In this document: positions 47,502-58,859 of the stretch, in pieces
Layout of the letters: every line of letters starts with the position of its first letter
Position numbering within the stretch: the first letter of the stretch is position 1
DNA from: Guillardia theta CCMP2712
Lineage: Eukaryota; Cryptophyceae; Pyrenomonadales; Geminigeraceae
Reading direction: 5' to 3'
Assembly (NCBI RefSeq): GCF_000315625.1
Contig: NW_005434629.1
Coordinates: 270,409 to 334,408, forward strand
DNA: 64,000 bases
The notes under the pieces: model-generated
The model's input: only the letters and a program-made list of their open reading frames with translations
Databases searched by the model: none
Told to the model about the DNA's origin: nothing
Program-made: the position numbers and the translations under genes

Positions 47502-48657
47502 TGACAATGCATCTTCGACATCAACATGGCCGTCATCGTACCCATGGCAACTCCACACCAAACATACCTGAACTTCGTCTCGGTCCGGTTTGTTATCAAG
47601 ATCACCCACCAACGCTTTCGTCTGTTCCCATCATCACTATCATCGACAAGAAGTGCTGCAGTAGAAGCAGCACGAACGGACAAAGGAAACATCGCATTGA
47701 TCACGAGCACAACACAGCACAGTCTTCACCTCGAGTGAGTGAGCGATGTCTGAGATGCTTCTGTTTACATCTGCTATGTTTGCTTTCCGTTGAAGAGCTG
47801 CCTGAACTCAACAAGTTATCTATCCCCCCCCTGCCCGTAGTCAGTCCCCCCTCAATCCCCCTTTCCACTGCTCCCTCCCAATGTCCGGATGCCTTCCTAC
47901 TTGTCAACCTCCTCCTTTCCCTCGCACTCCTTCCTTCCTCCTCGCATGCTTGCTGTCCTCTCTTCACCTGCACGTCTGCACTAGAGGCCTTCCCTTCAAG
48001 CTGGCGCTCCAGCGACTTCACAGCGTCGCCCTTGACACCGCAACCAAGTCAGCGAGCGACAAGAAGACATAACAGTCATCAGGCAGACAACATCTCAGCA
48101 AACTTCACCTGAGCCTTGATCACATCATGCAGCGCCTTGAAGGTACTGCGGATAACGTCTTGGATGTTCCTCCACTCATTCATTCCCTGCATGCCATACG
48201 GAGGATCAGGAGGATCAAGGAAGGAGCATGGATGGTGGAGTACGAAGAAGACTGATAGAGAAAATGGCGGAGGAGAACGATAAGGAGAACGAGAACGAGG
48301 AGGGGGGAGGGGAAGGGGGGGGGGGAGGTGTGTGAGTAAGTTTTGGAGTAGGTGTAGAAGCGGGAGGACGAGGAGGACGAGGAGTAGGAGAGGGAGGAAG
48401 AGGAGGAGGAGAATAGGATTGATGAAAAGACGAGGAAAAGAGGAAGGGAGACGGAAATGTCGGAGTTGGAGGTTTGGGGGGTGGGGAGAGGGGGGCAAGG
48501 CACCTGAAGGAGGTCGTCGACCACTAGACTTCCCGCGTCTCGTCGACTTGCTGAGAATGACCTGCACGATGCGATGAGCTATGAGAGCATGCTGCAATGC
48601 CGTCCAGTCGAACCTGTCGGATCGCAGGGGAGACGCATCGTGCGGGGGAGATGACAT
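42237..48657 (-). CDS. long coiled-coil protein with C-terminal C1q/TNF-like domain
   Basis: A 6.4-kb minus-strand gene of many small exons. It starts at ATG 48657 (FDWTALQHALIAHRIVQ) and continues with helical exons that share a degenerate unit of the form Lys-Ala-x-x-x-Asp/Glu-Val: SLERQLEGKASSADVQ, ALQRKANIADVNRSI, ALKGKASLADVTSELDRKAD, LDNKPDRDEVQ, ERRALRDEVTSQ, DIKEVNLLIDSKADVDEV. The last exons form a beta-rich module: FIICNAPGLYEIQLGIFSRK, VQVNGEPILTISPQS, THIDFLALPSRARIAIAY and GDEDAEAFLGLRKL at the stop. That pattern resembles C1q/TNF jelly rolls, in which a coiled stalk drives oligomerisation. A structural or ciliary role is only a guess. Introns carry GGA, GGATGA, TGTTG and CAT arrays. 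Full exon list not resolved. Confidence 0.65.
42799..42932. repeat. GGA/GGATGA array in an intron
   Basis: Interleaved GAG and GGATGA units. Leucine/isoleucine or proline/histidine-rich minus-strand frames across it are artefacts. Confidence 0.9.
43326..43380. repeat. TGTTG pentanucleotide array
   Basis: About eleven tandem TGTTG units in an intron of the minus-strand coiled-coil gene. Confidence 0.9.
44395..44466. repeat. GGGGAAGAAGAA array
   Basis: Tandem purine 12-mers (GGGGAAGAAGAA type) in an intron of the minus-strand coiled-coil gene. Confidence 0.85.
46119..46154. repeat. GAG trinucleotide array
   Basis: About a dozen GAG units in an intron of the minus-strand coiled-coil gene. Confidence 0.9.
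47458..47502. repeat. CAT trinucleotide array
   Basis: About fifteen CAT units. The His-rich plus-strand frame that crosses it is not a gene. Confidence 0.9.
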
Positions 48658-49169
48658 GGTGTAAGGAACAACGATCGGGTGCCTGTGCAAGGGGAAGGGA
48701 GAAGATGAATATGCGAGCAAGGAGCAAGACGAAAGCTAAGTCAGTTCGTCGTGCAAGAAGTTTCAAGTGCAAATGGAGAGCAGGGAGAGCTGTTATGTAG
48801 CACTTTTCTCCTCACTTTCTGCATGTGGAACATGCTCCCTTTCTCTCTTCCTCTCTGCCCTCCTCTCTGCCCTCCTCTCTCCCATGCTCTGCTCTGCTCC
48901 CTTCCTGCATCTCCTCTCTAATGAAGTTTTCCGCTTGAGTCCACCAGAGCTCTCAACGGTCTCGACTCATTCAGCACACATCACCACCCCACCCCCAAAT
49001 TGAGCCCTTAGAGGCGCCTCAATACAGCAGCGGTTCGTACATGGTACATTTTGCGAAAGGGCACGGGTCATTTTGAGTCCTTGTTGCCGAATCAAAGAGG
49101 GTGGGGTAGAGTTAAATGAGGGGGTACGAGGGGGCCCTTAGAATGACCTGGTTGGTCGTACTGATTTTT

Positions 49170-49187
49170 AACTTAACTTTGAGTAAA
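49170..49187 (+). repeat. dispersed 18-bp word, isolated right-half copy
   Basis: AACTTAACTTTGAGTAAA, preceded by TGATTTTT as at 19433. It is flanked on both sides by GGTTGGTCG (49151-49159 and 49191-49199). Confidence 0.85.
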
Positions 49188-49698
49188 GAAGGTTGGTCGG
49201 GTTGGTCTGCTGGTTGGTCGCATCGGGATGCAGTGCATGGAGGAAGAGCGAGAGGAGGAGGAGGAGGAGGAGCGAGAAGAGGAGGAGGAGGAGGAGGAGG
49301 AGGAGGATTGATAGGGAGAGGAGGAGTGAGAGGAGGAGTGAGAGGAGGAGTGAGAGGAGGAGGAGCGAGAGGAGGAGGAGGAAGGGAGGGGAGGAAGGAA
49401 GAAAGACGGGAGGGGAACGTAGGAGATGTGAAGGGTGAGGCCGAGGTTGAGAGCGTGTCTGTGACTGCAGCAAGGCTGGAAATGCCTGATTGGCGTTTGA
49501 TTGATAAGGAGTAAGGAGACATTATGATGCTGACGAGTTGAAATACGCGATCTGGTGCAAAAAGCATCCAGCAGGGACTAGAGGAAATCATCGTAATGAT
49601 CGTGATGAACCTGTATTTTTATGATGTCATTGGGAAAAAGGTGAACTGTTTTCAAATCTGACACTCGAATCTCCAGCACCTTGTCGGGGCTCTGCATG

Positions 49699-49742
49699 TT
49701 GAATGCTGTTATGGCGCGAGTTGAATGCTGTTATGGCGCGAG
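49699..49742. repeat. 22-bp tandem duplication
   Basis: Two perfect copies beginning TTGAATGCTGTTATGGCGCG, about 45 bp upstream of the SelU start codon. Confidence 0.95.
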
Positions 49743-49786
49743 TATGTTGATGACCGTCTGAAACTCTATCAAAACATCTACTGAGA

Positions 49787-52406
49787 ATGAAGCATTTGCT
49801 GCTTCTGCTCGTCCTTGCTTCGCAGGAAACATGCTGCGGTCTAGCTGCTGATACGCTCTTTGTCTCTACCTCCACATTTTCACCGGGCAGAGCAGGGACA
49901 TTCGAAGTGAAACCTCCCTTGACTGTGCCAGCAAACGCGGCGGCAACATCAGCAGCAACAGAGCATGCAGACGAAGTGAGTGACGCAGAGACGGCAGTAT
50001 GCGAGCATGCAGTGGAGCATGTTCCACTGGCCAACGCTCCTGTGAAGACGAGTGATTGGTTGCGAGGGAACGTCGTCGGGGGCTACTCGGCCATCATTGA
50101 CGTCAGAAGCCCGTCGGAGTACCAGGATGACCACATCCCGGGCTCTATCAACCTCCCGGTGTTGAGCGATGAGCAGCGTCATGAAGTTGGTAGTTTCCTC
50201 AAGTCCTGGCCCCTTGACCTGTGGCTAACGCGTGTCATGCGGCAGGAAAGCTACATCGAGCCGATCACTTCGCCGGTAGGAGGCTGGGAGCTAGCCTCAT
50301 CTCAAACAATATAGCAACGGTGTATACGCAATTGCTGCGCATTCCTTCTTTCCTCTTGTGTCCCTGGCTCTATTTCTTAAGCTTGTCCTCTCTATACCTT
50401 GCCCGCCTCTCACTTAGCCACTGCCTCCTTTGCCGTCCCCTCGCCCCATCATGTCCGTTCTTCCTCACCTCAGCCTCACTTTCTCCTCTCTCACGTTCCT
50501 TCGCTCTCTAATAGACGTTTTCTCTCTGTCCATTGAGAAGTTTGCTTTCTTTAGATCATTCAAAATTACTTCATGGACAAGCCAAAAGTAAGCAGACAGA
50601 GTTTAATCCTGTGCTTCGAAGCTGATTTTTTGCAAGGATTGGAGACCTCTAATCTACTGCTGGCGGGGAGGACAACGCTCGAACAGTCTAGCTTATGTCC
50701 TTGCAATGGTTGTCATTATACATTTCGCACCAGCCTGCCAGTTGATTGCACTACAGATAGGTTACAGAGTCTGCGTGCTTGATAGAGGATATCTGACCTA
50801 TCGGAACCACATTGTAAGTGATGATTCGCTCGAATAATCTCCGAATGACTTTTGTGTGTATCGTTCAGATCTCACAGATTTCATCTTTCTCTGACTGCAT
50901 CAAAGCCAAGGTGATCACGGGTCCAACTGGATGTGGAAAGACCAAGTTGCTTCACTTCCTTTCATCCTGTGGCGAACAAGTGGGGTGTCTTGCTTCAACG
51001 CTTTGCGTCTCACTTGATGTCACTACAGATTCTCGACCTTGAGGGTCTTGCAAACCACAAAGGTGGTTGAGAACTCCCAAGAAAGTTGTGCCAGTATTTT
51101 GAGTATCAATGATGCTACAGGATCGATCCTCGGGGGTATCGACCTTCCTCAGCCCCCCCAGAAGCTCTTCGAGACAAGAGTTGTTCTCCTTTCTCTCCTC
51201 CTTTCTCCTCTCACTGGACGTGCAGATCGCACAGGTGATGCGAACTTTCGACTTCAATCGCACAGTATGGATTGAGGACGAGGCCGCCACGATCGGAAAG
51301 GTTGTCAGTCCTGTCAACTGTGTATTGGTGGCCTGCGTGTTTCCTTGAAGAAATGTTTTCCTTTCTCCTTTTTGTGACTTTGTATACCTAAGACAAGAGT
51401 GCGTTACTCTTGGCACGCGTTGTCTTGTTTTGGAATTTTTGGTTATCTTGTGATTCGATCTCACTGTTCTGTTATCCCTCTCGTTTCATCGTATTCAAGT
51501 TCTCACAATTGTTTATTTTCTTTCTCTGCCAGCTGCATATCCCCAGGAAGCTCTGGGAAGCGATGCTGTCATCTCCGAGATATTTCGTTCGCCTTCCCTT
51601 CAACGAGCGGGTAGGCAACTAGTCGCAGTGCCAGCAAACAGAATAGAGGCTGAGCTCTTGTACTGGTCTAGAGGCAAATTGATCTTTGACACGCCTCAGG
51701 TGAGACATACTCTTTGCGAGTATGACGTATGGACAAGACGACCTGACGAACTCAAGGTCTGTGAGCCTTGTATGCTCCACTCCGAATCCCCCCGGATCTG
51801 CTCCATCTCCTTCTGTCCTTCCCATACCTCCATCTTCTCCTTGCCTCCCTCGACTCTTCTTCTAGCATCCCTCTTGCCCTCTCTCTATTGACCTGCTAAC
51901 GTGAAGATTCATAGAAATCTCTTTCCAAGCTGATTGAATTCCATGGGCGTGCGCGTAAGTAAAAGATACACGTGATCTCTAATACCAGAGGAGAAGCAGG
52001 AAGCGAAGAGAGGGAGTGACGAGGGATCAGCTCTGTCTCGCGATGATGTAACGATCTTCTGCAGGATACGATCGCTGGTGCTCGCTCATCGACTCACAGA
52101 ACTTCGAACTTCTTGTAAGCGCGAGTCCTGTCGCGCCCCTCCCTCCTCTCCTCGTCTGTTCACAAGGAGGACAGTCACCCGCTCCCTTGTCGCAGGTTGC
52201 CGAGCTACTAGAGAAGCACTATGACCCTGCAAACTTGCGGAGCATTCAAGATCGGATCACGAAGAAGCATGTCTTGAATGAAACAGTCCACCTGACCTCT
52301 CTCAACATCGAAGACCTTGTAACTGTTTACCTTCTTACTTACTTTCTCTTCTCATCTCTTCTTCCTGCAGGACAGGGAAGCTCGGGTCCTTCTGAGCCAA
52401 AACTGA
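49787..52406 (+). CDS. selU: tRNA 2-selenouridine synthase with signal presequence
   Basis: Fifteen exons (49787-50189, 50246-50319, 50555-50587, 50637-50708, 50742-50813, 50869-50979, 51029-51062, 51121-51179, 51226-51300, 51533-51610, 51700-51756, 51915-51954, 52065-52114, 52196-52318, 52371-52406) give about 438 residues. The enzyme (SelU/MnmH) converts wobble 2-thiouridine in tRNA to 2-selenouridine via a geranylated intermediate. An N-terminal rhodanese domain shows AIIDVRSPSEYQDDHIPGSI and NLPVLSDEQRHEVG, then the active-cysteine motif YCWRGGQRS. A P-loop domain follows (ITGPTGCGKTKLL, ILDLEGLANHKGSILGG, WIEDEAATIGK). The first 20 residues are a strong signal peptide (MKHLLLLLVLASQETC) and about 60 Ala/Thr-rich residues precede the domain, suggesting a complex-plastid or other imported location. 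All introns are GT-AG; the 33-nt one at 50709-50741 could be retained in frame. Confidence 0.92.
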
Positions 52407-52767
52407 GTGCTCCTCCACACTCCTACTCACCGAGTCCCATCCCGACCCAACATATTCCTTTCTCCCCGTCGCTGCCGCCTCCTCCTCCCCTCCATCTTCT
52501 TTTCACCTCTCCTTTATTTTTCTTTGTCCTCAACTCCCTTGCTCCATCATAATTTTTCCACGGCACTTCAAAAAACCTCCCTCCCTCCCTCCTCCCTCCC
52601 TCCCTCTTTCTCATCATAGATAATGCTCGTTTGTGTAACTTCTGATGTTTGTGTTGAGCCACACCGAGGGCAAGTCCGTCATTGAAACATGCATTCTCGA
52701 CCTTCTTCCCCAGACGCTGCTAGTCCTGGATGTAACATCAACCAACTTGCACGCACTGATTCAGAGA

Positions 52768-53449
52768 TCACATCTTGAACACGGTCAGGATGATGAAAAC
52801 AACAGCCAGGAACCCTGACACCATCTGCCACAACAAGCGTGAGAAAGCAGCACGAGCAGACATGTCTCAAGTACCCTAGCCCCTGCGAACAGATCAGCTC
52901 GCACTAGTCGAGCTAGACTGAAAGACTTGTCGTGCATTGCCAGGGTCAACTACCGCTGCAAGTCAGACCTCCGGCAACCCAACACAATAGTACGCTAAAT
53001 GAGATGCGCCGATCGTCTCCCCGGCCGCTGATAAAGCACTCGTGCTCGCTACCGACCGGATGATCCTCACTGAAGGCAAGTTCCCTTGCTTTTTCGACTT
53101 CGAACCCGCCATGGCGGGAGTTGAAGACAAGGCCATTCTTCCCAGCTTCCCCTTCCACTGTGACGTTAACCACTGCTCGCCAGAAGTCCACCCCTCCCAT
53201 CATCTTGTGCTCCAGCTCCCTTGCTGACACTCTGCATCGCCTCTGCATGATGCCATGGTTGTAGCTGACGACCCCGCCATTGCTGACGCTGGTAGGCACA
53301 TCGGGCATCGATGGCGTCGGACGGCAGTGCAGAGTAAAGAAACATCGTCAGTGTCTTGCAGAGGAGCTGGAAGGAGATTACAGGTTGAGGATGATGCTGG
53401 TGAAGGAGCAGACAACTGCTAGCATCATCGTTATGCCGATGTCGTCCAT
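52768..53449 (-). CDS. two-TM membrane protein, 150 aa, with 8-nt micro-exon
   Basis: Exons on the minus strand, with + coordinates from 5' to 3': 53382-53449, 52969-53288, 52875-52882 and 52768-52824. They join in frame to 150 residues. One hydrophobic span lies at residues about 5-22 (ITMMLAVVCSFTSIIL) and one at the C-terminus (MVSGFLAVVFIILTVF). The central 90 residues (MMGGVDFWRAVVNVTVEGEA, FNSRHGGFEVEKARELAF) are presumably on one side of a membrane. The layout recalls small DUF3592-type proteins, but I cannot assign a family. The third exon is only 8 nt and is required to connect the frame to the last TM segment. It is transcribed away from the carboxypeptidase gene. Confidence 0.6.
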
Positions 53450-53620
53450 CCTCCGGCTAAACAACGGTATCCTCCCCATCGCCATTCTCCTTCAGCGCAC
53501 TACCAAATTTGCCACCATCACCTTACAAAGATCTGCCCTCATCTCCACTCATACAGAAGGCTTGAAAGCCCTCATTCAGCCCGCACTGCCGACCCCGCAG
53601 GGTTCCCTGACTGCGGCTCC

Positions 53621-56365
53621 ATGGTCAGGTATGCCGGTCTCGTTGGAAGGGCGGCGATGCTAGTGGTTGCGATGGCGGCTATGGCAGCAGGCAAAGGCGA
53701 CGATGAGGTCAAAGAACTTCCTGGGTGGAAGGTGAGGAGGATGGAGGAGGATGGAGGAGGGTAGATAACGTTCAAACTGTTGTTCGCGAAAGTTTGTCCT
53801 GGGTTCCCTGAGAGGAAGGGAGATGAGATATATGTCGAGAGGAGAAGAGAATAAAGATGGGGGGGGTGGGGGGTATTAGAAGAGGACAGGAGAGGACAGG
53901 AGAGGAGAGGAGGAGTAGGTGTAGGAGAGAGGAGAGAAACGGAAAGAGAAAGAGACAATATGAGAGACGTTTTCGAGAAACACGTAGTGGTACAGAGGGT
54001 GGGATCAGTAGAACAGCCCAACCATGATGACAGCAACAACTGAAACCGTGGATGGCAGGGACCCCTTCCCAGCCGATGGTTCTCAGGATACATTGAAATC
54101 AACGAGAACATGCGTACCCACTACGTCTATGTGGAGAGGGAACCAGTTCCTTCCTCCTCCTCCCCTCCTGCCGATCCTCCTTCTCCTCCTCCCCTTCTCC
54201 TGTGGAGCAACGGCGGCCCAGGAGCATCTTCCATGTTCGGCCTTATGACAGAGATCGGCCCCTTCATGCTCAGCGCCGAGAGTCTCAAGACCAAGTCCTT
54301 CCGCAAGACGCGGATCCCCTCTCTTATCCGCAACCCCTTCTCATGGACTCGCTTCGCCGACCTGCTCATCTTCGACTCTCCTCCTCCCGTCGGCTTCTCC
54401 TACTGCTACCCAGCAGGACCTGCCGGGCATGGCGATTCCTGTGGAGGATGGAACGACACGAGGACGGCGCAGGTGAACTACAAGGCACTGAAGGGCTTCC
54501 TGACCCTCTACCCTCACCTGCGCGTTCGTAAGCTCTTCCTAGCCGGGGAGTCGTACGCTGGCGTCTATATCCCGACGCTGGCTCGTGAGATCCTCGAGGG
54601 GCAGGAGGAGTTCGCCATCAACCTGCGAGGGTTTGCTGTGGGGGACGCATGCGCGGGAACAGACGTCCTGTGCGGGGACTCGTTCGGCCCCTTGTGGGAG
54701 GTGGAGTGGCTCCAAGGGCACCAGCAGTTTTCACGCAGACTGTACGATGAGGTGAAGGCGACGTGCGGGTACGACGAGCTGAAGACTGGGAACTTGTCTG
54801 GGAGCTGCGAGATGGTGCTGGGGAAGATGGAGCAGGAGGTCGGGGGCTACTACGAGTACGCTCTCTACGATGACTGCATCTACGACGATGCGTTCCAGCT
54901 GTGGAGCTGGCATGCGCTGCCGGGGTATGTGAGGAGGAGAGGAAGAGGAATGAGGAAGGCCTCTGCTCGCGGAGCTCTGAATGACTACCCTTGCGGTGCA
55001 GGAAGGTGAGAAGAGGGGAGCAGGCATGGTTCTTGCTTGTTACGTGGCTGTTTCCTTCCCCCTTCCCACATACGTTTCCTCCATTCCATTCCCTTCTTCC
55101 CGCTGCTTCCAATACCAATCTTTGGTGCAACCTTGTATCCGTACCAGCATCTGCATCATCCTATCTCGATGCTGCCCCTTGCTCCTCCTCACCATCTCCT
55201 CTCCTCACCCCCTCCCTCCCCCCCTTTACCTCCCAGTCTTATCTGATGCTACGACGAACAGAGCTCTTGTACTGTGGGTAGAGAATACGAAGGTTCGCAA
55301 AGCCCTACACGTCCCACCCTCCTCCTACTTTTTCAACGCGGACAATGGCGATGGCTTCAGCTACCTCCTGACCGAGAAGTCGCTGATCCCGTTCTACCGT
55401 GACGTCGCTGCCGGCCGATGGGGCCGCATGAAAGTGCTGATCTACAATGGTGACACAGACCCGGTGAGGTGAAGGAGGGGGAAAGAAGGTGGGGGGGAGG
55501 GGGGGCGAGTGAAGGGGAGAGTGAAGTGGAGAGTAGAGGGGTAAAGCAGGAGAGGGAGTGCTAGGGGAGGAGGGCGAGAGAGGAAAGGAAATCCCTGCAA
55601 GTAGCTGAGAAGCCGTGCCGCAGTCCATCAACACTCTTGCAGCTCAGAACTGGACTGTTGCCTTGAGCCTTGCAGAAGCTGAGAGCTGGTGAGAAAAGCT
55701 TCCCCTCTGCTACTCCTCTCTTCTTCTTCTTCCTCTTTCCTCCTCCTGCTCCTCCCTCCGCCCTCCTCCCCCCCTCCCTTTCCAGCTTCCTCCCCTTCTC
55801 TCCCTGTCTTCTCCCTCCTCTGGCTCCTTGTGACTTGTCGAGCAGGCGCCCGTGGACGCTCGACGGCTGCAGGCGCATGGGAGGATACGTCACGCGCTAT
55901 GCCGGGTCCTTGGACTTCCTGACCATCAGGGGAGCAGGGCATATGGTCCCCACCTACAAGCCAGCAGCAGCCTTCTCAATGATGAGGTGACTAGTCCTAC
56001 CTTCCTGGTCCTCCCTCCTCCCTCCCTCTTCCTCCTTCCCTTCTCCTCCATCTCCCGCTTGCCTCTCTCTCTCTCTCCTCGCCACCTCATCTCGTTCTTC
56101 AATGCCTCATCTTTCGACTCTTTTTCTCCCGCTCTATCTTCCTCTCTCGTCCTTTCGGCCTCTCTGTGTGCCTCCCTCCTGTCTACCGCCGCTCCCTCCC
56201 TCTTCCTCCTTCACCTCCTCTCTGCCTCTTCCTCCTCGTCTTATCTTATGCTCACAAGCTCATTTCAGCCGCTGGATCGAAGATCTCCCGTTCCCAACAT
56301 ACAATTCATCATGTCAGAAGCCGCCGCCAAGTAGGAGAAGAGTGAGGACAGCAGTGATAGCATGA
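53621..56365 (+). CDS. serine carboxypeptidase (peptidase family S10)
   Basis: Secreted or vacuolar exopeptidase that removes C-terminal residues. Exon 53621-53731 has an Ala/Met-rich signal peptide; exon 54059 onward carries the oxyanion motif [14 protein letters not shown], the substrate-pocket region and the nucleophile GESYAGVY (Ser at about residue 202). The C-terminal half lies in exons near 55235-55463 (VRKALHVP and the catalytic Asp in YNGDTDP), 55624-55688, 55846-55986 (catalytic His in [11 protein letters not shown]) and 56269-56365, ending TAVIA. All three catalytic residues are present. The join between LNDYPCGAG (about 55005) and [15 protein letters not shown] (about 55240) does not close with a simple GT-AG intron, and 16 extra residues at 54924-54971 may be intronic. 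CT-rich introns. Confidence 0.9.
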
Positions 56366-56489
56366 AGCAGGGACACAGAGGAAGCAGGCAGGGAGAGACA
56401 GGGCGGAAGGAGGGAAGAGGAGGAGAGTTTCTCCTCTCTATCAGCTGCATGATGTGTTGCATAACACTTCATATGTATGCCAAGAGTTT

Positions 56490-58859
56490 TTAACTGTGCG
56501 ACCCTTGAAGCGCGTTCACCTGCTCTAGCTGCTTCTCCACCTGCAAACATGGTCAAGTTTTTTTTCCCACCCGGCTCTCTTCCTCTGTTCCACACCCCAG
56601 TTCCTTCCCCTAACTCATTCCCCCACACCTTTCATCTACTCCTCTCCTTATCCCTATTCACTTCCGATGCCACCCGGCTCCCTCTCATTCCTCAGCTGTC
56701 ATCTATGAAGTTGTTCTCACCTCCTCTTGAGCCTTGGCGATGTTCGCAGCTTCTTCATGAGCAGAGTGTACGGCAACCTGTTGCTCCTCCTCCATTCGCT
56801 TCTGCAGGAGCCATCTGTCAGCGCAAGAGCAAGAGCAGCGATCAACGCGCCTGTCTCTTCATCTCCTTGGCGAGGGCAGAATGATAACTTCCGTCGTCTT
56901 CATCCTCGTCCTCTTCCTGCCTTGTTCCCTTTGCAGCCTCCTGCTCATCGTCTTCGCTCCTTCCCCTGCCTCCTTCTTGATCGCTCAGAGTCTTTCCTTT
57001 CATGGCGAGCTCCAGCTTCGCCTCTTTCAGCGCCACTTTCTCCTCCTCCAGCGTCCGCTCAAGTCGCTTGTTCAGCAGGTCCGTCGTCTTCGCCTTGTTC
57101 ACCTCATCCTCCTTCTTCATCTTCTCCCGCTGCAGCTCAAGTTTGAGGCGAGAGATCTGAACCTCAAGCGCCGTCCTCCGCCCAGTGATGCCTTGCAGCT
57201 TCCTGCTGGCCTCCTCGAACTTGCTCGACGACTGCAGCTGGGCCCCTTGCGCCTCTTTGAGCTCGCGTTTAAGCGTGTCCACCTCCTCCTTCCTCATCTT
57301 GTCCAGCTGAGTCTGAGCTCGGAGGTTTGCAGCGGTTGCCTCTTCGAGCTTCTTGGACGCAAGGACATGAGCCTTGGCTGCCGCCACCACCTGAGCCTGA
57401 GCCGCATGGAACTCTTGGTGGAGCTGGTCGATGTGCTCCTGCACCAAGAGCATGCGATCTGAGAGCTTCCCCTTCTGATGCTTGGATGAAGAGACCTCCT
57501 GCTTCACCTGCTGCCGGTCAGCTGCGCGCATGCCGCAAACACAGCTCCCTCACCTTCCCCAGCTGTCGCTCGGCCTGATCTACAGCCTTGCCGTCTGCCG
57601 CGAGGATGTCTTTCATCGCCTGCTTCCCGTGCTCCTCTCCCCCAACCACCTTCTTCAGCACTCTCCTCTCCTCCTCTCCTTTGTTCCCAGCCAGGCTCAC
57701 GCTGGCTGCGTCCACCACGTCCTTCGCAGCCTGCCCTGCCGCCTTCACCGCATCCTCCCTCTCCCCTATCGCTCGCCCAAAGTAAACTTTTGCCGCCCTC
57801 ATTCCCGCGCTGGCCTTCTCTGCCAGCCCCTGAGCCATGGTGAGGTCCAGCGCTGCCAACGACTTCGCCTGCAGGTAACCAGCGAAACGTCAGGGGCGGG
57901 GAGAGAAAGTGGAGGAGCGGGCGGGAGAAGGAGGAGAGTGGAGGAGGAAGGAGGGGGACAGAGGATGGAAGGAAGCTTGCCTGGGTTGACTTTGATCGAT
58001 GGAGGACAGTGTTGCTCTGTGCATCCATCTTCTTTGAGTCAGCCAGGAGGACAGCAGCTGGCCTCTCCATGGCGACTCCTCTCTCCTGGTTGGCTTCTGA
58101 CAGCATCCTGTCCCTGATCTGCTCCAGTGTCAACTCGGAGTTGGCAGGCGACCGAGGAGCCTTGAGGGCTCTACCTCGCTCCGCCCCTCTGAGCGCGCCT
58201 TGTTCACCAGCTCCGTGGCTCGCGTAAGGGTTGCCTGCTTGTCCGAGAGCTGGAGGACAAGGTGACGTAAGCGCAACTGGAAGCAGGAGGGAAAGGCTCA
58301 CTTTCAAGTCATCCTTCTCGCGGAGCTTGTCGAAGTGATGTATCGACTCATCGGCCTCCTGTGCTGGACGTTAGGACGACAGAGACAGCAGGCAGATCGC
58401 TCACCTCGAAAGATGACTTGAGTTGCTTCAAGCGCTTCTGAGAGTCGGCGATCTGTGCCTGAATGGAGCGAACTTCTCCCCCAGCCATGATGAGAGCGTC
58501 TTCGGTTCTGTGCAAGCGAGATCAGGGGGGGAGCACAGAAGATGATGACCAAGGGGGAAAGAAGGCGAGACGCCATGCCGGCAAGTTTGAGTTGTGGCGG
58601 CGCGAGTGGAAAATTGAGGAGGACAATGATCAGCAATGGCATGCAGTAGTGGAGTGAGATGGAGGAGGAGCATTTACCTGCTCACTAGCGGGCTGGTTTT
58701 GAGCATTTCCTGCTCCGCCTGCCCCAGGAGAGGGAATGACTTCATTAGCAACGATTGCGACGACCGTGAGTTGCTCACCTTAGCAGCCTTCGCTTCCTCG
58801 GCCTTGAGGGGATCATGCTCCTTTGCCTTTACAAGCACAGCACAGCACTGAGAATACAT
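56490..58859 (-). CDS. coiled-coil protein
   Basis: Minus-strand gene whose exons are almost wholly charged alpha-helix. It starts near 58859 (ATG; another in frame at 58865). Segments in order: LVKAKEHDPLKAEEAKAAK, AEQEMLKTSPLVS, RSIQAQIADSQKRLKQLKSS, EADESIHHFDKLREKDDLK, LSDKQATLTRATELVNKA, a large exon with AAKDVVDAASVSLAGNK, then KLEEATAANLRAQTQLDKM and RLERTLEEEKVALKEAKLEL, and finally QKRMEEEQQVAVHSAHEEAA and VEKQLEQVNALQGSHS at stop 56490. No motor, kinase or other catalytic domain is visible. A scaffold or cytoskeletal role is inferred from composition only. The long minus frames at 56842-57531 and 57518-57859 are its exons. Confidence 0.65.

Larger units (their letters stand above)
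48658..49786. other. intergenic with GAG arrays and one dispersed word
   Basis: No gene supported. It contains the 18-bp word at 49170-49187, GAG/GAGTGA arrays at about 49253-49392, and a 22-bp tandem duplication at 49699-49742 just upstream of the SelU start. Confidence 0.6.

Noticed and set aside
50709-50741. A true intron of 33 nt in SelU
   Set aside because: It is in frame without stops and could simply be coding; not counted as evidence for ultra-short introns.
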